This document shows, piece by piece, positions 1-9,382 of a DNA stretch of 64,000 nt. This DNA is from Sphingorhabdus sp. (GTDB taxonomy: Bacteria; Pseudomonadota; Alphaproteobacteria; Sphingomonadales; Sphingomonadaceae). A program made the position numbers and the translations under genes. Location of the stretch: positions 310,001 through 374,000 of the forward strand of contig JANQNO010000002.1 of the NCBI GenBank assembly GCA_028279555.1, written 5' to 3'. The stretch's first letter is position 1; each line of letters opens with the position of its first letter. The notes under the pieces were generated by a model, which worked only from the letters and a program-made list of their open reading frames with translations, had not been told where the DNA came from and did not search any database.

Positions 1-2
1 GC

Positions 3-743
3 GGCTTTCACGGGCTGGTCAATATGGACTTTGCCGACGTTACCCAAAATCCCGTCTGGCTCGCCAACGCGCTGATCACCACCATGTTCGTGGTCGATGT
101 CCAGTTCGCCACTGTCGGCTATCTGCTCACCATGAAGCCGCTGGATGCGCATATCCGCACCGCCAATCCCTATATGTCCGGCTGGGTCGCCGCACTCATT
201 TGCTACCCGCCCTTCATTCTGATGAATTCGGGCGGTCCGCTCGATTATCATGTTGCGACCAGCGACTGGGCGCACTGGTTTGCCGGGTATGAATGGCTGC
301 TCTATATCTGGGGCGGCATTCTGGTTTTCCTGACCGGCATCTATGCCTGGGCTACGGTTGCCTTCGGCCTGCGCTTTTCCAATCTGACGCATCGCGGAAT
401 CCTGACCCACGGCCCCTATGCCTGGACCAAGCATCCCGCTTATCTTTCCAAGAATGCCTATTGGTGGCTTGCCACCATGCCCTTCCTGGTGACCAGCGGT
501 TCGGGTTGGGATGCATTGCGCAACACCATGATCCTGCTCGCCGTTTCGGGCGTCTACTATTGGCGCGCACGCACCGAGGAGAAGCATCTGCTCGCAGATC
601 GCGACTATAAGGACTATGCCGAATGGATGGACCGCAATGCGGCGATCCCGCGCTTCTTTCAGTGGCTGAAGGGCTTTGCCGGGAACCGGCTTTATGGCAA
701 CCGGCCGAAGGTGGATGAGGGGGCCGTCCAGCCTGCGGAGTAA
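3..743 (+). CDS. ICMT/PEMT-like membrane methyltransferase, 5' end cut by window
   Basis: Probable SAM-dependent methyltransferase of the isoprenylcysteine carboxyl methyltransferase (ICMT)-like membrane family; its substrate cannot be told from sequence. Several hydrophobic segments are visible (about residues 10-38, 52-70, 90-115 and 145-180 of the part after the first ATG). The C-terminal half has the family signature THGPYAWTKHPAYLSK, followed by an EEKHLL..DYKDYAEW tail, which in this family forms the cofactor pocket. The frame is open from base 3 to the first ATG at base 24 with no clear ribosome-binding site there, so the gene probably starts upstream and only its 3' part is seen. It ends 3 bases before the convergent SecD-like gene. 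Confidence 0.75.
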   Translation, partial: GFHGLVNMDFADVTQNPVWLANALITTMFVVDVQFATVGYLLTMKPLDAHIRTANPYMSGWVAALICYPPFILMNSGGPLDYHVATSDWAHWFAGYEWLLYIWGGILVFLTGIYAWATVAFGLRFSNLTHRGILTHGPYAWTKHPAYLSKNAYWWLATMPFLVTSGSGWDALRNTMILLAVSGVYYWRARTEEKHLLADRDYKDYAEWMDRNAAIPRFFQWLKGFAGNRLYGNRPKVDEGAVQPAE

Positions 744-746
744 CAA

Positions 747-1529
747 CTATTCGGCAGCGGTAATTGCCAGAATTCTGAAGCCAGTAATCGCGTGACCGGT
801 TCTCAGCTGCAAAGCAAGATCCTTAGCTTCCTGAGGCGTGAAGTTGCCGGAAACCAGAACGACGCCGTCCAAGATGGGTTCGCGAATTACGGGCGTGGTG
901 AGCACCTCTCCATCCAAAATGATTGCAATCATGCTTCCGACATTCTTTGAAGTCAGTTCTGAAAGTCTCTTTTTTCCAACCTCGTCAAAGCTGATTTGCA
1001 CCGCCGCTTCTTCAGTGTAGATGTCAAAAATATGGTTGGCGTATGTAATGTGGTTCCCGACCAGCCAACCATGACGTTTAACTTCGATGCTTCCACTGCC
1101 ATCCGCCATCGGCAAAACCTGGTTGCCCGGGGATGCCTTGCCCGTATCGATATTGGCAGGGTCAGCATCGTCATCGGTCAGCCTAATCTCCAGAGTGCCT
1201 TTTCCCATGACCAGTGTTCGTACCGGCTCAATGTCTTCCGCCGTCAAGAATTCAAGTTTAATCGTGCTTTGCCCCGCTAGCGTGACCTTGATGTGATCCA
1301 GACCGGACAGCTTCAATCGTTCGCGGATCACCTCTATTCCGGTGTTCATGGCCTGATCTACTGAGGTGCCAGAATCCTCGATCTTGGACAGCGCTTCAGG
1401 AACGGCTTCGATAATCATAGTGTTGGTTGGTGGTAAATTGACAGTAGATTGACCACCTGCCGAATTCACGCCGCCCATAATTGAGACAGAGATGAAAGTA
1501 GTAAATAGTATCCGCCAGAGGATTGTCAT
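747..1529 (-). CDS. Secreted protein with a SecD P1 head-like domain
   Basis: A 260-residue protein with an N-terminal signal peptide (about residues 1-27) and one periplasmic domain resembling the P1 head of the protein-export subunit SecD. The C-terminal part shows the SecD pattern: ISFDEVGKKRLSELT, then IAIILDGEVLTTPVIREPI, then SGNFTPQEAKDLALQLRTG (about residues 178-245). There are no SecD-type transmembrane helices, and no secD or secF lies nearby, so it is a standalone head domain and not a split translocase. Its role is unknown; binding of exported proteins would be inference. Start ATG at 1529 is divergent from the deacylase gene. Confidence 0.7.
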   Translation of the reverse strand: MTILWRILFTTFISVSIMGGVNSAGGQSTVNLPPTNTMIIEAVPEALSKIEDSGTSVDQAMNTGIEVIRERLKLSGLDHIKVTLAGQSTIKLEFLTAEDIEPVRTLVMGKGTLEIRLTDDDADPANIDTGKASPGNQVLPMADGSGSIEVKRHGWLVGNHITYANHIFDIYTEEAAVQISFDEVGKKRLSELTSKNVGSMIAIILDGEVLTTPVIREPILDGVVLVSGNFTPQEAKDLALQLRTGHAITGFRILAITAAE

Positions 1530-1595
1530 CTTTGCAAAGCCCTTTCAACCGACTAGCTACCTTAAATCCCAACCGCCCTTCTTGCACCACCTATC

Positions 1596-1613
1596 TTTAA
1601 CCGTTCAGTTAAA
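1596..1613. repeat. Inverted repeat upstream of the deacylase gene
   Basis: TTTAAC-N6-GTTAAA is a perfect 6-bp inverted repeat ending 36 bases before the start of the deacylase gene, in the divergent intergenic region. Position and symmetry suit a repressor operator. No regulator gene is adjacent, so its ligand is unknown. Confidence 0.35.
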
Positions 1614-1649
1614 CATGCTATCGGCATCCCCTGAACAAGGAGAGATTCG

Positions 1650-3392
1650 ATGCATGATATGGTCATCCGCGGCGGCAATGTGGTCGACGGCACGGGCAGC
1701 GAGGCTTTCGCCGCCGATATCGCAATCGATAATGGCTTGATCACCGCGGTGGGCGATATCGAGGCAAAGGGCCGCGAAGAGATTGATGCATCGGGCAAGA
1801 CGGTCACGCCCGGCTTTGTCGATATCCACACGCATTATGACGGGCAGGCGACTTGGGATGCGGAAATGGCCCCATCGAGCTGGCATGGCATTACCACGGT
1901 CGTGATGGGTAATTGCGGCGTCGGCTTTGCGCCTGCACGGCCCGACCGGCATGATTGGCTCATCGGCCTGATGGAAGGCGTCGAGGATATCCCCGGCACT
2001 GCGCTGGCCGAAGGGATCACCTGGAACTGGGAGAGCTTTCCCGAGTATCTCGACGAGCTTGAGCGCATGCCGCGCAGCGTCGATGTCGCAACCCATGTGC
2101 CGCATGGCGCGGTGCGCGCCTATGTGCTGGGCGATCGGGAAAAGCCGGGCGCGGAGCCCACCGAGGATGACATCAAGAAGATGGCCGATATCGTCGAGGA
2201 AGGCGTGCGCGCCGGTGCGCTGGGCTTCTCGACCTCGCGCACCATCCTGCATCGCAGCGTCGATGGCGAGCTGGTGCCGGGCACCACGGCGACCAAGGAA
2301 GAGCTGATCGAGATCGGCCGCGCAATGGGCAAGGTCGGACATGGCGTTTTCGAAATGGCCAGCGACCTCAACAAGGAATGGGACGAGTTTGGCTGGATGG
2401 GCGCGCTCAGCCGCGAAACCGGCCTTCCAGTGACCTTCGCCGCGCTCCAGTCGATTGCGAAGGACCTGCCGCTCGAGGAGCAGATTTCCACGATGCGCGC
2501 GGAAAATGACAATGGCGCAAACATCGTCGCGCAGATCGCGCTGCGCGGCAATGGCATCATCATGGCCTGGGAGGGAACTGTGCATCCCTTCATCAAAAAA
2601 CCAAGCTGGGAGGCGATGGCCGGCCTGCCCTGGGAAGAGAAATATGCGAAGCTGAAGGATCCTGAATTCAAGGCGCAGCTGATCGCAGAGGACAGCTTGC
2701 CGGCGGATAATGTCGATATGGCACCGATCCAATTTATCGTGACCAATGGCTGGGCGATGCAATATCAGATGGACGATCGTTTCAACTATGAGCCAACGGC
2801 GGAAGAAAGCATCAACGCAAGGGCCAATGCAGCGGGCGTAACGCCGGAGGAATATGCCTATGACCTGCTGATGGCTGACGATGGCAAGGGCATGATCTAC
2901 CTTCCCATCCTCAACTATATCGATGGCAATCTCGATTTTCTGCATGATTTGCAGCAGGCCGACGACACGGTGAACTCGCTGTCCGATGGCGGCGCGCATT
3001 GCGGCACAATCTGCGATGCGGCGAGCCCGACCTTTATGCTTGAGCATTGGGTGAAGAAACGGACGCGCGGTACGCTGCCGCTCGAGCATGCTATAAAGCG
3101 GCAATGCCAGGATACGGCGCGGCTCTACGGGCTGAATGATCGCGGCGTCATTGCGCCGGGCTATCTCGCCGACATTAACATCATTGATATGGACGCGATC
3201 AGGCTCGACAAGCCCTGGCTCGCCTTCGACCTGCCCGCGGGCGGCAAGCGGCTGTTGCAGCGCGCCGAGGGTTACATCGCTACCATCAAATCCGGCAAGG
3301 TCACGTTCAAGGATGGGAAATGGACGGGCGAGACTCCCGGCGGCCTGATCCGCGGTCCGCAGCAGGTGGCAATGCTGGAAGCGGCGGAATAA
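1650..3392 (+). CDS. N-acyl-D-amino-acid deacylase family amidohydrolase
   Basis: A 580-residue cytoplasmic metal-dependent hydrolase of the D-aminoacylase branch of the amidohydrolase superfamily, expected to cleave N-acyl-D-amino acids or a related amide. The metal-binding HTHYDGQ motif is at residues 60-66, followed by a glycine-rich segment [12 protein letters not shown] and, near residue 445, SDGGAHCGT, typical of this branch. The start ATG is preceded by AAGGAGAG at good spacing. Length is normal for the family. The closest functional assignment is D-aminoacylase, but many sphingomonad members are uncharacterised. A 609-codon antisense frame over it is a shadow. Confidence 0.85.
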   Translation: MHDMVIRGGNVVDGTGSEAFAADIAIDNGLITAVGDIEAKGREEIDASGKTVTPGFVDIHTHYDGQATWDAEMAPSSWHGITTVVMGNCGVGFAPARPDRHDWLIGLMEGVEDIPGTALAEGITWNWESFPEYLDELERMPRSVDVATHVPHGAVRAYVLGDREKPGAEPTEDDIKKMADIVEEGVRAGALGFSTSRTILHRSVDGELVPGTTATKEELIEIGRAMGKVGHGVFEMASDLNKEWDEFGWMGALSRETGLPVTFAALQSIAKDLPLEEQISTMRAENDNGANIVAQIALRGNGIIMAWEGTVHPFIKKPSWEAMAGLPWEEKYAKLKDPEFKAQLIAEDSLPADNVDMAPIQFIVTNGWAMQYQMDDRFNYEPTAEESINARANAAGVTPEEYAYDLLMADDGKGMIYLPILNYIDGNLDFLHDLQQADDTVNSLSDGGAHCGTICDAASPTFMLEHWVKKRTRGTLPLEHAIKRQCQDTARLYGLNDRGVIAPGYLADINIIDMDAIRLDKPWLAFDLPAGGKRLLQRAEGYIATIKSGKVTFKDGKWTGETPGGLIRGPQQVAMLEAAE

Positions 3393-3403
3393 CAGATGAA
3401 GCA

Positions 3404-3430
3404 GCAATCCCCGGACAAGCCGGGGATTGC
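3404..3430. terminator. Perfect 11-bp hairpin between convergent genes
   Basis: GCAATCCCCGG-ACAAG-CCGGGGATTGC forms an 11-bp stem with a 5-base loop between the convergent deacylase and TonB-receptor genes. There is no strong T tract on either strand, so it may be a transcript-stabilising 3' hairpin or a weak bidirectional terminator. Confidence 0.55.
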
Positions 3431-3443
3431 GCAATCTACAGCA

Positions 3444-5528
3444 TTATCGAAAACTCCATCTGAGCCGAATGAATGCTGAGCGGCCCGGACCTGGGATGCG
3501 GGCACCGAGTGGTATGTCCGAACCGCTGACCCGATTGTAACCTGCCAGATGATCGACATAGTTCTCGTTGAGAATGTTATCGATACGGGCATCAAGCAGT
3601 ATGTTGTCGATCACGGCGATCTGCCCGAACAGGCCTGCGACCAGATAGCCCTCGGTTGCCTGTTCGCTGTTGGTGAGCGACACGTCATTCTGATCGGCGA
3701 AGGCCTGCGCCTCCAACCCAAATGACCATCTTTCCGCTTGCCAGGAAAGCGCCAGCCGCGCGTTGGGCGGAGCGATACGATAGAGATTGTCGTCGATATC
3801 GCGCCTTTTCCCACGAACATAATTGAGTGTGCCGTCCATGTGCAGGGGCCCTGCAATCTGCCAACCGAAATCCATGTCGAAACCATAAATTTCCGCATCG
3901 ACATTCGCGAAACGCAGCGGGGTTGGGTCGCCATTCATGTTTGCGACCATCTCGACCGGGCTGTCGATTATTCCGGGCGTAGCGTCAAAAGGGACGCCCT
4001 GAATGAAATTGTCGATCCTGCGATAGTAGATGTTGGGCCGCGCATAAAATCCGTCACTTTCATAGTCGACGCCGATCTCAGCGATCCATGCGGTTTCGGC
4101 TTTCAGGTTCAGGTCGCCGACGTAGATGTTGCCGTCGGCAAGCCCGCCGCTCGCGCCTGTGGGTAGCCAGGAAAACCGCTCAACCGCATTCGGAACGCGG
4201 GTCTTTCGCGCCAGGGTCAGTCGCGGCGTCCATGCACCGTTCTTGTTCCAGAAGCGTCCGACAACATCCAGCGTCGTATCAGTCCCGGAGCGGTCTGAGG
4301 ACGCAAAAGCGCTGGCCAGCATGCGGGGCCCCATCGGAACCGCGCTTCCAAGCAGAGGAGCTGCCGCATCCATCCGGTGCCGGTCGATACGTATGCCGAC
4401 CTCGCTTTCCACCGAGCCGAAAGCGAAGCGCCCCTCCGCATATCCGCCAATGCGGCTGCCCTGGATGTTATTGAGTGACGTGATGAAAAACAGCGCATTG
4501 GCCGGGTTTGTGATGCGTACATCCTTGTCGCTTGTTTCGATATCGGCACCGATCTTCAGATAGCGGTCTGCATCGCCAAAACGAAATGCAACTGCTGCTG
4601 TTGCGCTGTCGGCATCTGCGAAGGTGGCCCGCCGTCTTGCCGGATTGGCGGGCGGTGGGCGCAAGCTGAAATTATTCATGAGGTGGCGGACAGCTGCATA
4701 GCCGAGGTCAAGCTCCAGCGTTAGTTTATCGGATAGCGGACCGGAAAAACTGGCGTTCAGAAAATCGGTGTCAAAATACTGGATATCCATGGGAAAAGGC
4801 GGGTTTCCTGTGGGATCGGTTTCTTGTCGCCGGTAGGACAGGGCAAGCGTGCTCTCGCCCATTCGCAGGGCTGCATTTCCGCCGAAGTTTATCCGCTCGA
4901 AACTGCTGGAGGCTATCTGTCCGCCGGGAAAGCGCTGGTTGTCTCCTTCCTCCTGGGAGGCGAGGAGAGAAAGGGCGATATTCTCATTCGAAAGGCCTGC
5001 AATACCGCCCAAAAAATAGCTGTCATTGCTGCTATTATAGCCGGCGGTAATATCGGCAACCGGCGCGAGACTGTTGCCGCTGCCAAAATCAACCTGTTTG
5101 AGCACGGCATTGATCCCGCCGCCTAACCCCGGACCTTTGCGTACTGGGCTGACCCCGCGGTCAACCTCAATCCTGTCAACAAGCGGCATGGGCGCATAGT
5201 GCAGCGGCGGATCCATCAGGTTCGGCCCGCCCGAGGCAAAGCGCTGACCATTGACGCGAACGAGCAGCCGTTCGCCAAAAAGGCCGCGATACTGGACCTG
5301 GCCGGAAATGGCACCATTGTCGATGACCGCTGCACCGGGAATACGCGCAGCCAGATCGGCAGCATCTGCCGCCGGAAGGGCGACATCCTCGCTGCTGATC
5401 TCGTCTGAGTTTTCCGCCGTGGGCTGGCCGGTGACGATGATGTAGGTCAGCGGGTCATCTTCCGCCTGTACCGGGGCTGCAAGCGCGGCGAAGCCGGTGC
5501 CCAGCAGCATGATAATCTTCTTTTGCAT
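3444..5528 (-). CDS. TonB-dependent outer-membrane receptor, copper-receptor type
   Basis: A 694-residue outer-membrane receptor with signal peptide (residues 1-22), a TonB-box-like YIIVTG (29-34), a plug domain to about residue 160 and a long beta-barrel. The plug contains RVNGQRFASGGPNLMDPP. The MDPP motif (105-108) and its context are typical of OprC/NosA-type copper receptors. The next gene upstream on the same strand encodes a His-rich DUF2946 protein, a common partner of copper receptors, so copper or a copper chelate is the likely substrate by inference. The start at 5528 (MQKKIIML) is chosen over the longer ORF because AGGAAA lies just before it and it begins the signal peptide. Confidence 0.8.
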   Translation of the reverse strand: MQKKIIMLLGTGFAALAAPVQAEDDPLTYIIVTGQPTAENSDEISSEDVALPAADAADLAARIPGAAVIDNGAISGQVQYRGLFGERLLVRVNGQRFASGGPNLMDPPLHYAPMPLVDRIEVDRGVSPVRKGPGLGGGINAVLKQVDFGSGNSLAPVADITAGYNSSNDSYFLGGIAGLSNENIALSLLASQEEGDNQRFPGGQIASSSFERINFGGNAALRMGESTLALSYRRQETDPTGNPPFPMDIQYFDTDFLNASFSGPLSDKLTLELDLGYAAVRHLMNNFSLRPPPANPARRRATFADADSATAAVAFRFGDADRYLKIGADIETSDKDVRITNPANALFFITSLNNIQGSRIGGYAEGRFAFGSVESEVGIRIDRHRMDAAAPLLGSAVPMGPRMLASAFASSDRSGTDTTLDVVGRFWNKNGAWTPRLTLARKTRVPNAVERFSWLPTGASGGLADGNIYVGDLNLKAETAWIAEIGVDYESDGFYARPNIYYRRIDNFIQGVPFDATPGIIDSPVEMVANMNGDPTPLRFANVDAEIYGFDMDFGWQIAGPLHMDGTLNYVRGKRRDIDDNLYRIAPPNARLALSWQAERWSFGLEAQAFADQNDVSLTNSEQATEGYLVAGLFGQIAVIDNILLDARIDNILNENYVDHLAGYNRVSGSDIPLGARIPGPGRSAFIRLRWSFR

Positions 5529-5630
5529 TTGGAATTTCCTGAATCTGAATAACATGCATGAGCCGCCGCCTTGAGGCGCGGACATGCGATCGTAGATATT
5601 TATGAGGTGGAGCCTGCCCTGGCCGGGCAA

Positions 5631-6059
5631 TCAGCTATTCAGGACAGTTGGCGGGCCGGTCGATGGAGGCAAGTGCAGAGTGCGCGCGACCGGTAGCGCC
5701 AGCGCGATAAGTTCTGTTTTTGCGTTATGAAGAAAAGGGCTTGGAACCGTTACCGCCGATGGCAGCAATGCATGCCCTGCAACCATCCCGGCAAAGGCGC
5801 AGCTTTCATTCAGCGATTCCTGCGAATGATCCGATGGCGGGTCGCCATGAGCCGCATGATGGCTCATCTCATCATGCTGCATCGGTTCGGCATGGTGCTC
5901 ATGTCCGTCCGCGTGCTGTTGAGATTGGCCATTGTGACAGATGATGATGGCGAAACCATCCTCACCCCAATGCGGCATCATGCCCGGCGGTATGGCAGCA
6001 AGCGACAGAATCGCAAACAGGGCGATCGCAAAGGCGGGAAAGGAAGAATGATATCTCAT
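5631..6059 (-). CDS. DUF2946-like His-rich exported protein
   Basis: A 142-residue protein with an N-terminal hydrophobic segment (about residues 8-27) and a His/Met/Gln-rich stretch around residues 46-85 with repeated HxH and MxH patterns. Two cysteines sit in the IIICHNG and NESCAFAG contexts. This is the layout of DUF2946 proteins, found beside copper-resistance and copper-receptor genes. The histidine cluster suggests metal binding at the inner membrane or in the periplasm. It lies upstream of and codirectional with the TonB receptor, with about 100 bases between the CDSs, so the two probably form an operon. Family assignment is good; function is inferred. Confidence 0.65.
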   Translation of the reverse strand: MRYHSSFPAFAIALFAILSLAAIPPGMMPHWGEDGFAIIICHNGQSQQHADGHEHHAEPMQHDEMSHHAAHGDPPSDHSQESLNESCAFAGMVAGHALLPSAVTVPSPFLHNAKTELIALALPVARTLHLPPSTGPPTVLNS

Positions 6060-6149
6060 TACTTTGGCAGGGCGACCATATCAGCCCGCTCTTCGAGATC
6101 AAGTATGCCATTGTGCCAAACTGCGATAGTAGTTTGATAGCCCCGTTTC

Positions 6150-7115
6150 TCAGCGGCTGCGCCGCCCGACGCCGCATGTTCCTTCTGCGGGCAGGCGATT
6201 TTCGCTGGCAAGCGCTTTGGCAGCGGCCCGGGCGCGATCTGTCGCGATGATGTCGACGCCCGCTTCGCCCAGCTCGGCATAGCGCGCATCATTGCCGAGG
6301 CGATCGAGCTTCCTGTCGATAGAGTTCGGGCCGCCCAGCGTGCCGAAAATGACCTCGACATCGGCCCGCTCGAGAAAGGCATAAAGACCCGGCTTCGCGC
6401 TTCGCGTCCCCGTAAAGGCCAGCAGGCGGTCTGCTGCTATTCCGGCAGCGATCGCTTCATCCAGCGCTCCAGGGCGATCGATCGAGAGCGAGATCATCAT
6501 TTCCGGCGCAAGCTGGTGCAGCTTGGTCGCGGCGCTTAACGAATAGGCGATCAGGATGACATTGTGCCGGTTACCGGTCGACCGGATGAGTTCGATCACA
6601 TCCTCATATTTCGCCGACCGCTTGAAATCGATCTGGAGCACGGTGCGATCCTTCGCCCAGTCTAGCGCCGACTTCAGCGTGGGAATGCCGTAGGGCGTGG
6701 TCCAGCCATCGGCATCGCGTAAACGCAGCTGCTGCAGGTCGCTCCAGTCTAGCGCCGCCGCCTCTCCGCTGCCATTTGTGGTCCTGTCCAGTGTGTTGTC
6801 ATGCAGCAGGAAAGGCACGCCGTCGCGGCTTCTGGCTACGTCGATCTCCATGATAGCGGGGGTCGCATAGAGCATGGCATCCATCGCCTCGATGGAGTTT
6901 TCCGGCAGGCCGGGAGTCGGCCCGCCGCGATGCGCCGAGATCAGCGTTTTTTCCTCGCGCTCGAAACAGTCGAGCATAGCGGAGAGGTTGCCGCTATTGT
7001 CGATCGTCCATTGTCCCTTGGCTGCGGATTGCGCCGCAGCGGAAGGAGCGGCAATTGTGGTCGACGCCGCGACAATCGCAAAAGCGGTAAAGACCGGAAC
7101 AGACTTGCGCAGCAT
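6150..7115 (-). CDS. Secreted glycerophosphodiester phosphodiesterase
   Basis: A 321-residue GDPD-family enzyme with a signal peptide (about residues 1-28), so it should act in the periplasm, hydrolysing deacylated phospholipid headgroups to glycerol-3-phosphate and an alcohol. The family signature is complete: AHRGG (catalytic His62-Arg63), PENSIEAM (71-78), the metal ligands in MEIDVARSRDG (Glu90, Asp92) and FLLHD (catalytic His105). A terminal EAGVDIIATDRA segment closes the barrel as usual. It is a single gene on the minus strand with no evident partner. Confidence 0.88.
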   Translation of the reverse strand: MLRKSVPVFTAFAIVAASTTIAAPSAAAQSAAKGQWTIDNSGNLSAMLDCFEREEKTLISAHRGGPTPGLPENSIEAMDAMLYATPAIMEIDVARSRDGVPFLLHDNTLDRTTNGSGEAAALDWSDLQQLRLRDADGWTTPYGIPTLKSALDWAKDRTVLQIDFKRSAKYEDVIELIRSTGNRHNVILIAYSLSAATKLHQLAPEMMISLSIDRPGALDEAIAAGIAADRLLAFTGTRSAKPGLYAFLERADVEVIFGTLGGPNSIDRKLDRLGNDARYAELGEAGVDIIATDRARAAAKALASENRLPAEGTCGVGRRSR

Positions 7116-7195
7116 GATGGGTAACCTTGCCCTGGATACTGGAAACGTATCTTACTTTGCCCAACGCTCAGTGAATATCAACAGCTGACCCAAGC

Positions 7196-7447
7196 CTAAC
7201 GAACGAATGAAGCCATGATTGCCATCAGCACGAGCAGAATAACAATCACGATCACGAACAGGATGGCGAGCGGAAGGAAGGTGCCTGTATCATTGTCATA
7301 GCGGGCGACCACGACCAGCAAGCAAAGAACCGCCAATAGCGTGACCGCCATGGGCGGCAGGAAAAAGCTCGAAAGCGCCACCAGCAATATGGCCGCCAGC
7401 GGAACGCCAAATCGGGACTGCCAAAATCTGAGCAGTCCGGCTTTCAT
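7196..7447 (-). CDS. Small hydrophobic membrane protein
   Basis: An 83-residue protein that is almost entirely hydrophobic, with two or three predicted membrane helices (about residues 15-32, 33-48 and 57-80) and a charged loop RYDNDTGTF between them. I do not recognise the family. It begins 17 bases after the dnaN stop codon on the same strand, so it is probably cotranscribed with dnaN, though a link to replication is not implied. Confidence 0.6.
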   Translation of the reverse strand: MKAGLLRFWQSRFGVPLAAILLVALSSFFLPPMAVTLLAVLCLLVVVARYDNDTGTFLPLAILFVIVIVILLVLMAIMASFVR

Positions 7448-7464
7448 CTACCAGGGTCCTGACC

Positions 7465-8580
7465 CTAAACCCGCATCGGCATCAATACATAGAGCGCGGG
7501 CGATTTGTCATCTTCGCGGATCAGCGTCGGCGCGCTGGCATCGGCAAGATGAAGCTCGACAATATCGCTTTCGATCTCACCCAATATTTCGAGCAGATAG
7601 CGAGCGTTGAAGCCGATCTCGAAGCCGTCGCTTTTATACTCGCCGGGAACCTCTTCCTGCGCCGTGCCATTTTCCGGGCTGGTGACGGAGAGCGTGATCT
7701 TGTCGGTATCGAGCGCCATCTTGACCGCGCGGGTCTTTTCGGTGGCAATAGTGGCGACGCGATCCACGCCGTCGCTGAAGCTCTTGGGATCGATCTTGAG
7801 CAGCTTGTCGTTCCCCGTTGGAATCACGCGGTTATAATCGGGGAAAGTACCATCGATGAGCTTGCTGGTGAGCACGGCATTGTCGAAGGTAAACCGGATT
7901 TTGCTCGCGCTCAAATTGATCTGGATGTTGGCGTCGCTGCTTTCATCCAGAAGTTTGCGGACTTCCGCGATGCATTTGCGCGGCACGATAATGTCCGGCA
8001 TGCCCTCCGCGCCGCCGGGGCGCGGCAGCGTCACGCGTGCAAGACGGTGGCCGTCGGTCGCAGCGGCTTTCAGCACCGGATCACCCTCATCGGTGACATG
8101 GAAGAAGATGCCGTTCAAATAATAGCGGGTTTCCTCGGTCGAAATGGCAAAACGCGTCTTGTCGATGATCTGGATGAGCGAGGCAGCCGGAAGCTCGAAG
8201 CTGGTCGGCAGTTCGCCTTCGGCAATCATCGGGAAATCGTCGCGGGGAAGGGTTGCCAGGCTAAAACGCGCGCGGCCTGCATTGACCGCCATCCGGCCAT
8301 CGGCTGCGTTCAGCGAAACCTGCGATCCTTCGGGAAGCTTGCGGGCAATTTCGAACAGCGTATGTGCGCTGACGGTGGTCGATCCGGCGGTTTCCACCTC
8401 GGCGGCGAAAGTCTCGACTATTTGCAGATCGAGATCGGTCGCGGTCACCTTGATCGCGCCGCTATCGTCTGCTTCGATCAGGACATTGGACAGGATGGGG
8501 ATGGTATTGCGCCGCTCCACCACCGACTGCACATGGCCCAGGCTCTTCAGCAGAGTCGCGCGTTCGACTGTCGCCTTCAT
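7465..8580 (-). CDS. dnaN: DNA polymerase III beta sliding clamp
   Basis: A 371-residue clamp that tethers the replicative polymerase to DNA. The N terminus MKATVERATLLKSLGHVQSVVERRNTIPILSNVLI is the canonical start of alphaproteobacterial DnaN, so the start is placed at 8580 and not at the longer upstream ATG; a purine-rich AAGAAAGAG precedes it. The protein ends with the conserved YVLMPMRV. Length is normal. It is not next to dnaA or recF here, as is common in Alphaproteobacteria. Confidence 0.97.
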   Translation of the reverse strand: MKATVERATLLKSLGHVQSVVERRNTIPILSNVLIEADDSGAIKVTATDLDLQIVETFAAEVETAGSTTVSAHTLFEIARKLPEGSQVSLNAADGRMAVNAGRARFSLATLPRDDFPMIAEGELPTSFELPAASLIQIIDKTRFAISTEETRYYLNGIFFHVTDEGDPVLKAAATDGHRLARVTLPRPGGAEGMPDIIVPRKCIAEVRKLLDESSDANIQINLSASKIRFTFDNAVLTSKLIDGTFPDYNRVIPTGNDKLLKIDPKSFSDGVDRVATIATEKTRAVKMALDTDKITLSVTSPENGTAQEEVPGEYKSDGFEIGFNARYLLEILGEIESDIVELHLADASAPTLIREDDKSPALYVLMPMRV

Positions 8581-8737
8581 GATAACTCTTTCTTCCCACT
8601 GCTTGCGTTCGGGCAGGCCAGCATCCAGCCGGGCCACGGAAAAACGCGATTTTGGGCATCTTCCTTAACAATAATGCGCTTGGTGGCAAGATGATAGGCT
8701 TTGCAAGCGTCAATAATCTGTGGAAGAAGCGCGATTT

Positions 8738-9382
8738 ATGGGGATTTCAACCAATGGGAAGCGGCTGTTTATCGCGCGGCATGGCGAAACCGTTTTCAAT
8801 GTCGCCGGACGCATGCAGGGGATGACGGCGCATACTCCGCTGACATGGGCGGGCTGCGAACAGGCGTCGCGTATGGGTGTGGCCCTGCGCGAACATGTAA
8901 CCGACCCGGCTGCATTGCGGCTGGTCGCCTCCCCGAGCGGGCGGGCGCTCCAGACTTTGGCCTTGATTTCAGAGGAAATTCATGCCGATTGGCATAGTCA
9001 TGTCACCGACGACAGGCTGCGCGAAATCGACATTGGCGGCTGGGAAGGGCGCTATTATTCCGATATTCGTGCAGAGGTTGGCGAATTCGTCGATAGCGAG
9101 CATCGGCTATTTACCCGCAAAGCCCCGCAAGGCGAGGATTATCGCGATATTGCCACGCGGCTTACCGAATGGATCGGTGAGCAGCCTTTTGACCGTGACA
9201 TGCTGATCATCAGCCATGGCATGACGGCCCGGGTGCTGCGCGGTTTGCTGGCTGACATGGAACCGCTGGAGGGTTTCGGCGCGCCTATCGCGCCGAGCCT
9301 CTCGCAAGGCAGCATGGTGATGATCCGGGACGGGAGCGAGAGCCTTGTCATCAGCGGCGATGGCAGCGGAGAACGGGCGTGA
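8738..9382 (+). CDS. Histidine phosphatase family protein
   Basis: A 214-residue member of the phosphoglycerate-mutase-like histidine phosphatase superfamily. The phospho-acceptor motif ARHGET is at the N terminus (Arg14-His15), with SPSGRALQT in the middle and the second catalytic His in ISHGMTARVL. The substrate is unknown; such proteins include cofactor-dependent mutases and broad phosphatases. The start is taken at ATG 8738 with GAAG upstream; the ORF track begins at an in-frame GTG 18 bases earlier. Its stop overlaps the GTG start of the next gene (GTGA), indicating translational coupling. Confidence 0.85.
   Translation: MGISTNGKRLFIARHGETVFNVAGRMQGMTAHTPLTWAGCEQASRMGVALREHVTDPAALRLVASPSGRALQTLALISEEIHADWHSHVTDDRLREIDIGGWEGRYYSDIRAEVGEFVDSEHRLFTRKAPQGEDYRDIATRLTEWIGEQPFDRDMLIISHGMTARVLRGLLADMEPLEGFGAPIAPSLSQGSMVMIRDGSESLVISGDGSGERA

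Noticed and set aside
1597-1612. Possible CtrA box before the deacylase gene (TTAACCGTTCAGTTAA)
   Set aside because: The spacing between the TTAA elements is 8, not 7, so it is treated as an inverted repeat of unknown meaning.
1605-3434. 609-codon open frame antisense to the N-acyl-D-amino-acid deacylase
   Set aside because: Low-complexity His/Arg/Ala content typical of GC-rich antisense frames; the plus-strand gene has clear motifs and a ribosome-binding site.
7549-8694. 381-codon plus-strand frame over dnaN
   Set aside because: Shadow of dnaN; no motif and no promoter.
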